DNA of 16,811 bases from DATFWC01 sp045801465. GTDB lineage: Bacteria > Pseudomonadota > Alphaproteobacteria > Rhizobiales > Xanthobacteraceae. Position numbers and translations under genes: made by a program. How positions within the stretch are numbered: the stretch's first letter is position 1; each line of letters opens with the position of its first letter. Positions 13,809-16,811 of this stretch are shown piece by piece. The notes beneath the pieces were generated by a model. That model was not told where the DNA came from. It did not search any database and worked only from the letters and a program-made list of their open reading frames with translations. The stretch spans positions 1-16,811 of the forward strand of contig JBJMSU010000248.1 in assembly GCA_045801465.1 (NCBI GenBank), in the 5' to 3' direction.

Positions 13809-13978
13809 GAGTCACGAGAGTCGGTTGGGCCCGATTCTTAATGCGAAGCATGAATGAGAATTGGTGCGAAAAGGCAGTCTCCAGCAGCATTTTACGGCGA
13901 TTCGCGATGGTTCGCCTAGAGAATGCTTGCCTGCGGGAATTAGGTTCTGTTAACCATTTCTCAGTATTGCTTCGAGTC
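13809..13978. promoter_or_regulatory. Cluster of five GANTC (CcrM methylation) sites upstream of ctrA
   Basis: GAGTC at 13809-13813, 13818-13822 and 13974-13978, and GATTC at 13833-13837 and 13899-13903. GANTC is the target of the cell-cycle methyltransferase CcrM, and in Caulobacter methylation state and GcrA control ctrA P1. About one or two sites would be expected by chance in this region. Methylation and regulation are inferred. Confidence 0.65.
13939..13957. promoter_or_regulatory. CtrA autoregulatory site upstream of ctrA
   Basis: TTAACCAT (13950-13957) is a perfect extended half-site. It is preceded by ATTA (13939-13942) seven bases away, or TTAG six bases away. It ends 99 bases before the ctrA ATG. 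CtrA is known to regulate its own promoters in Caulobacter, so autoregulation here is expected from the family but not shown. Confidence 0.6.
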
Positions 13979-14056
13979 GGTTTGTCCCAAGGAGTTTTCA
14001 GGCGCCGCCGAAGCGGCACGCCGATCTAGCCCGAGGCGGCGAGGAAGGGGATTGGC

Positions 14057-14758
14057 ATGCGCGTATTGCTGATCGAGGACGACAGCGCGACTGCGCAGTC
14101 GATCGAGTTGATGCTCAAATCCGAGAGCTTCAACGTGTACACCACCGATCTCGGCGAAGAGGGCGTCGATCTCGGCAAGCTCTACGATTACGACATTATC
14201 CTCCTCGACCTCAATTTACCCGATATGTCGGGTTTCGAGGTTCTGCGCAGCCTGCGTGTCTCCAAGGTCAAGACGCCGATCCTGATTCTGTCGGGGCTCG
14301 CCGGCATCGAGGACAAGGTCAAAGGTCTCGGCTTCGGCGCCGACGATTATATGACCAAACCGTTCCACAAGGACGAGCTGGTGGCGCGCATCCACGCCAT
14401 CGTGCGCCGGTCGAAGGGCCACGCCCAATCCGTTATCCAGACCGGCGACCTGATCGTCAATCTCGACACCAAGACGGTGGAGGTCAATGGCGCCCGCGTG
14501 CACCTCACCGGCAAGGAGTACCAGATGCTGGAGCTCCTGTCGCTGCGCAAGGGCACCACGCTGACCAAGGAGATGTTCCTCAACCACCTTTATGGCGGCA
14601 TGGACGAGCCGGAGCTGAAGATCATCGACGTGTTCATCTGCAAGCTGCGCAAGAAGCTCGCCAACGCGTCGAACGGCAAGAACTACATCGAGACCGTGTG
14701 GGGCCGCGGCTATGTGCTGCGCGAGCCCTCCGACGACGAGGCCCGCATCCCGGCCTGA
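14057..14758 (+). CDS. ctrA: Cell-cycle master response regulator CtrA
   Basis: CtrA is the OmpR-type regulator that controls flagellar, chemotaxis and division genes in Alphaproteobacteria. The 233-residue protein has a complete receiver: acidic pair at 8-9, phospho-acceptor Asp51 within LLDLNLPDMSGFEVLRSLR, Ser79 in ILILSG and Lys101 in YMTKPF. A winged-helix domain follows (about 129-225), with the signature stretches GKEYQMLELLSLRKGTTLTK, ELKIIDVFICKLRKKL and ETVWGRGYVLREP. The AGGAAGGGG ribosome site supports the ATG at 14057. The C-terminus ends ARIPA, not the AA that forms the ClpXP tag in Caulobacter. The gene stands alone, between its own regulatory region with CtrA and GANTC sites and a strong terminator. 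The identity is certain by family resemblance. Confidence 0.98.
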   Translation: MRVLLIEDDSATAQSIELMLKSESFNVYTTDLGEEGVDLGKLYDYDIILLDLNLPDMSGFEVLRSLRVSKVKTPILILSGLAGIEDKVKGLGFGADDYMTKPFHKDELVARIHAIVRRSKGHAQSVIQTGDLIVNLDTKTVEVNGARVHLTGKEYQMLELLSLRKGTTLTKEMFLNHLYGGMDEPELKIIDVFICKLRKKLANASNGKNYIETVWGRGYVLREPSDDEARIPA

Positions 14759-14783
14759 CGAATCCCTGCAAATCGCCGACCCG

Positions 14784-14809
14784 AACCCCGCCCTCGAGGC
14801 GGGGTTTTT
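14784..14809 (+). terminator. Rho-independent terminator after ctrA
   Basis: AACCCCGCC (14784-14792) and GGCGGGGTT (14798-14806) form a perfect 9-bp stem with a 5-nt loop, and the transcript would end in five Us. It lies 25 nt past the ctrA stop. Confidence 0.94.
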
Positions 14810-14958
14810 GCTTGCCGTTCAGGCGAGCGGCCGATTAGCGATGTCTCCGCATCGTTGGAGCCATGCCCTGCGCAAGCCGACAGCCGATTGACGAGCGCTC
14901 GCGCGCCCGAGCATCATGCGGGCTTCGTTCCACCTGTATCGCCGCAGATCGGGGCTCC

Positions 14959-16092
14959 ATGCACACGCTCAATGCCGACGAAGAAGCCGCCTCACTCCGC
15001 CGGATGGCGGGCGATCCCGATTTCATGAACTTGCACGAGCTCGTGGCAAAGGCCCGACAAAACCTCAATCAGAACGACTGGGACTACATCGTCGGCGGGA
15101 CCGAAACCGAGACCACGCTGCGGCGAAATCGCATGGCGCTCGACTCCGTCGCTTTTCTGCCGCGGGTGCTGCGCGACGTCAGCGCCATCGATGCCTCGGT
15201 GGAGCAATTCGGACGCACCTTGCGGCTTCCCGTCGTGCTGGCGCCGATCGGCTCCCTGGAGAGCTTCCATGTCGCCGGGGCGGCCTCCGTCACGCTGGCG
15301 GCACGAGAGTTCGGCGTCGCGCATATGCTCAGCTCGGCATGCCAGCCGGGGCTGGAGGCAATCGCCGAAGCCGCGCCCGATGGGTTGCGCATCTACCAGC
15401 TCTATGTGCGCGGCGACGCCGCGTTCGTCGACGATCATGTCGCCCGCGCGATCGCCCACGGCTACGCCGCGTTCTGTCTCACGGTTGACACCGCGATCTA
15501 CAGCCGGCGCGAGCGCGATATTGCCAAACGCTTCGTCACTGCGGGACGACAGCGCGCCACCGGCCGCTCGTTTCAGGCGGCGCTCGATTGGCACACCGTC
15601 AAACGCATCAAGAAGAACTTCGACATCCCGCTGGCCATCAAGGGCATCGCCACGGCCGCCGATGCCGAGATCGCGGTCGATCACGGAGTCGAATGGATCT
15701 ACGTGTCCAACCATGGCGGTCGGCAGCTCGATCATGGTCGCGGCTCGATGGACGTGCTGCCGGAAATCGTCGATGCGGTCGCCGGCCGCGCCAAGATCAT
15801 CGTCGATGGTGCGTTCTATCGCGGTGCCGATATCGTCAAGGCGATGGCGGCCGGCGCGCACCTCATCGGCCTCGGCCGGATGCAATGCTATGCCCTGGCG
15901 GCGGCCGGGCAAGCCGGCGTCGTGCGGATGCTTGAATTGCTGGAGGACGAGGTGCAGCGCTGTCTCGGGCTGCTCGGGGTGACGCGGTTCGCCGATCTCG
16001 ACCGAACCTATCTGCACGCCGCGGCGCCGACGACGGCTGCGCACGTGCTCAGCGCTTTTCCGCTGCTCAAGACCGAGGACTACCGGTACTAG
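14959..16092 (+). CDS. FMN-dependent alpha-hydroxy-acid oxidase/dehydrogenase
   Basis: This enzyme of the lactate / glycolate / mandelate dehydrogenase family oxidises 2-hydroxy acids to 2-oxo acids with FMN; the substrate cannot be told. The 377-residue TIM-barrel protein keeps the active-site signature SNHGGRQLD (250-258, His252 and Arg255), the catalytic lysine in LAIKGI (Lys228), tyrosines at 43 and 149, and FCLTVDTAIYSRRERD around 172-187. The FMN-phosphate segment differs: DGAFYRGAD at 283-291 where DGGxRRGxD is usual, and GRM at 306-308 where GRP is usual. The start is uncertain. The ATG at 14959 has GGGG four bases upstream and gives a typical length; ATGs at 14863 and 15022 are alternatives. 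No flagellar role is apparent. It is convergent with the cheR-like gene, with seven bases between the stops. Confidence 0.88.
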   Translation: MHTLNADEEAASLRRMAGDPDFMNLHELVAKARQNLNQNDWDYIVGGTETETTLRRNRMALDSVAFLPRVLRDVSAIDASVEQFGRTLRLPVVLAPIGSLESFHVAGAASVTLAAREFGVAHMLSSACQPGLEAIAEAAPDGLRIYQLYVRGDAAFVDDHVARAIAHGYAAFCLTVDTAIYSRRERDIAKRFVTAGRQRATGRSFQAALDWHTVKRIKKNFDIPLAIKGIATAADAEIAVDHGVEWIYVSNHGGRQLDHGRGSMDVLPEIVDAVAGRAKIIVDGAFYRGADIVKAMAAGAHLIGLGRMQCYALAAAGQAGVVRMLELLEDEVQRCLGLLGVTRFADLDRTYLHAAAPTTAAHVLSAFPLLKTEDYRY

Positions 16093-16099
16093 ATGAACG

Positions 16100-16811
16100 T
16101 TAGCGCGTGGTGGCGACGGCGAGGCGCGGGTGGGCCAATGCGCCGAGGGGCGTCGTTTTCGCCGCCTTCCTCGCCGATGCGTTCGGCACATAAAGGCCGC
16201 GCTGCTCGGCCAGCGGCTTGAACGCGTCGGTCAGGCCGACGACCGTCTCGGCTGCTCCCAGCACGAGAAAGCCGTCCGGGGCCATGAGCTTGGCGAGGCG
16301 ATCGAACACGTCGATCTTGGTTTCCTGGTCGAAATAGATCAGCACGTTGCGGCAGAACACCACATCGAAGATGCCGAAGCGGCTGCATTCCTGCAACAGG
16401 TTGAACGGGCGGAATTGCACCATGGCGCGGATGTCCGGCGCGATCTGCCACATCTCGCCGACCTGGGTGAAATATTTCACCAGCATTTGAATCGGCAGCC
16501 CGCGCTGCACCTCGAACTGGCTATAGATCCCCGCCTTGGCCTTTTCCAGAACCTCGAGCGAGAGATCCGTCGCCAGAATTTCGGTACGCCAGCCGGCAAG
16601 CTGGGGGCCCATTTCCTTCAGCGCCATGGCGAGCGAATAGGGTTCCTGGCCGCTGGAAGCCGCCGCGCACCAGATGCGGATGCGGCGCTGTTGCGCGCGT
16701 GACGCCAAGAGCGCCGGCATGATGGCTTCGCGGAAATGGTCGAAGGGGATCTTGTCGCGGAAGAACAGCGATTCATTCGTGGCCATCGCCTCGACCACCT
16801 CGACAATGAGC
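16100..16811 (-). CDS. cheR: Chemotaxis protein methyltransferase CheR (N-terminus outside window)
   Basis: CheR transfers methyl groups from S-adenosylmethionine to glutamates of chemoreceptors in adaptation. About 237 residues are visible. The reading frame runs through the window edge without a start, and the N-terminal helical domain, usually about 50-70 residues, is missing. Present are the NESLFFRD segment, the SAM-binding motif IWCAAASSGQEPYSLAMAL, LATDLSLEVLEKAKAGIYS and the late motif FDVVFCRNVLIYFD, followed by a short basic tail after LGAAETVVGLTDAFKPL. No pentapeptide tail for receptor docking is seen, and no CheB fusion at this end. The GTG at 16798 gives an apparent start but falls inside conserved sequence, so it is not real. 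The gene is probably the last of a chemotaxis group lying beyond the window. Confidence 0.95.
   Translation of the reverse strand, partial: LIVEVVEAMATNESLFFRDKIPFDHFREAIMPALLASRAQQRRIRIWCAAASSGQEPYSLAMALKEMGPQLAGWRTEILATDLSLEVLEKAKAGIYSQFEVQRGLPIQMLVKYFTQVGEMWQIAPDIRAMVQFRPFNLLQECSRFGIFDVVFCRNVLIYFDQETKIDVFDRLAKLMAPDGFLVLGAAETVVGLTDAFKPLAEQRGLYVPNASARKAAKTTPLGALAHPRLAVATTR

Larger units (their letters stand above)
13692..14056. other. Divergent fliI-ctrA promoter region
   Basis: This is 365 bases between the start codons of fliI (minus) and ctrA (plus). It contains one CtrA-type box near fliI, one near ctrA, and five GANTC sites between them. An open frame on the plus strand (13754-14029) has no recognisable product and is probably fortuitous. 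The base composition is visibly more AT-rich than in the genes, as expected of a regulatory region. Confidence 0.8.

Noticed and set aside
13754..14029. Plus-strand ORF of 91 codons in the fliI-ctrA intergenic region
   Set aside because: No recognisable product; it covers the CtrA and GANTC sites and has no good ribosome site. Treated as regulatory DNA.

Overview
The window is GC-rich alphaproteobacterial chromosome. The gene content and order (a SciP/DUF1153 gene, fliF-fliG-fliH-fliN-flbD, flhA, fliJ and fliI divergent from ctrA, a CheR-type gene, an ECF sigma factor with an RskA-type anti-sigma factor) point to Hyphomicrobiales (Rhizobiales), most likely the Bradyrhizobium / Rhodopseudomonas / Xanthobacteraceae neighbourhood. 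This is my recognition of protein families and gene order, not a database search. No insertion sequence, integrase, CRISPR array, rRNA or convincing tRNA was seen.

Layout. At 122-397 lies sciP, a small DNA-binding antagonist of CtrA, closed by a strong terminator. A CtrA-like site at 482-499 precedes a rightward flagellar operon: fliF (TTG start), fliG, fliH, fliN, a small uncharacterised ORF, and flbD, a sigma-54 activator with a degenerate receiver. A gene-free stretch (5918-6456) holds two hairpins and a CtrA box. It leads to flhA, the core of the flagellar export gate. After flhA come two paralogous ~70-residue single-pass membrane proteins (8728-8937 and 9425-9637). Each is preceded by a related 43-nt element, and the second is closed by a 12-bp-stem terminator.

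On the minus strand are an ECF sigma factor and its translationally coupled membrane anti-sigma factor (11436 down to 9758), then fliI-fliJ (13691 down to 11837). fliI is divergent from ctrA across a 365-bp region with CtrA-type sites and five GANTC (CcrM) sites. After ctrA and its terminator come an FMN-dependent 2-hydroxy-acid oxidase/dehydrogenase and, convergent to it, a CheR methyltransferase whose N-terminus is cut by the window edge.

How it works together. fliF and fliG encode the MS ring and rotor, fliN the C-ring, fliH/fliI/fliJ the export ATPase complex, and flhA the gate: early flagellar structures that CtrA (class II) controls in Caulobacter. CtrA-like boxes lie upstream of fliF, flhA, fliI and ctrA. 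The CtrA antagonist SciP sits at the opposite end of the same locus, and the later-class activator FlbD is in the first operon. The locus therefore appears to carry structural genes with much of their cell-cycle regulation. The least explained parts are the tandem small membrane proteins with their shared upstream element, the adjacent sigma/anti-sigma module with a long proline-rich linker, and the small ORF between fliN and flbD.
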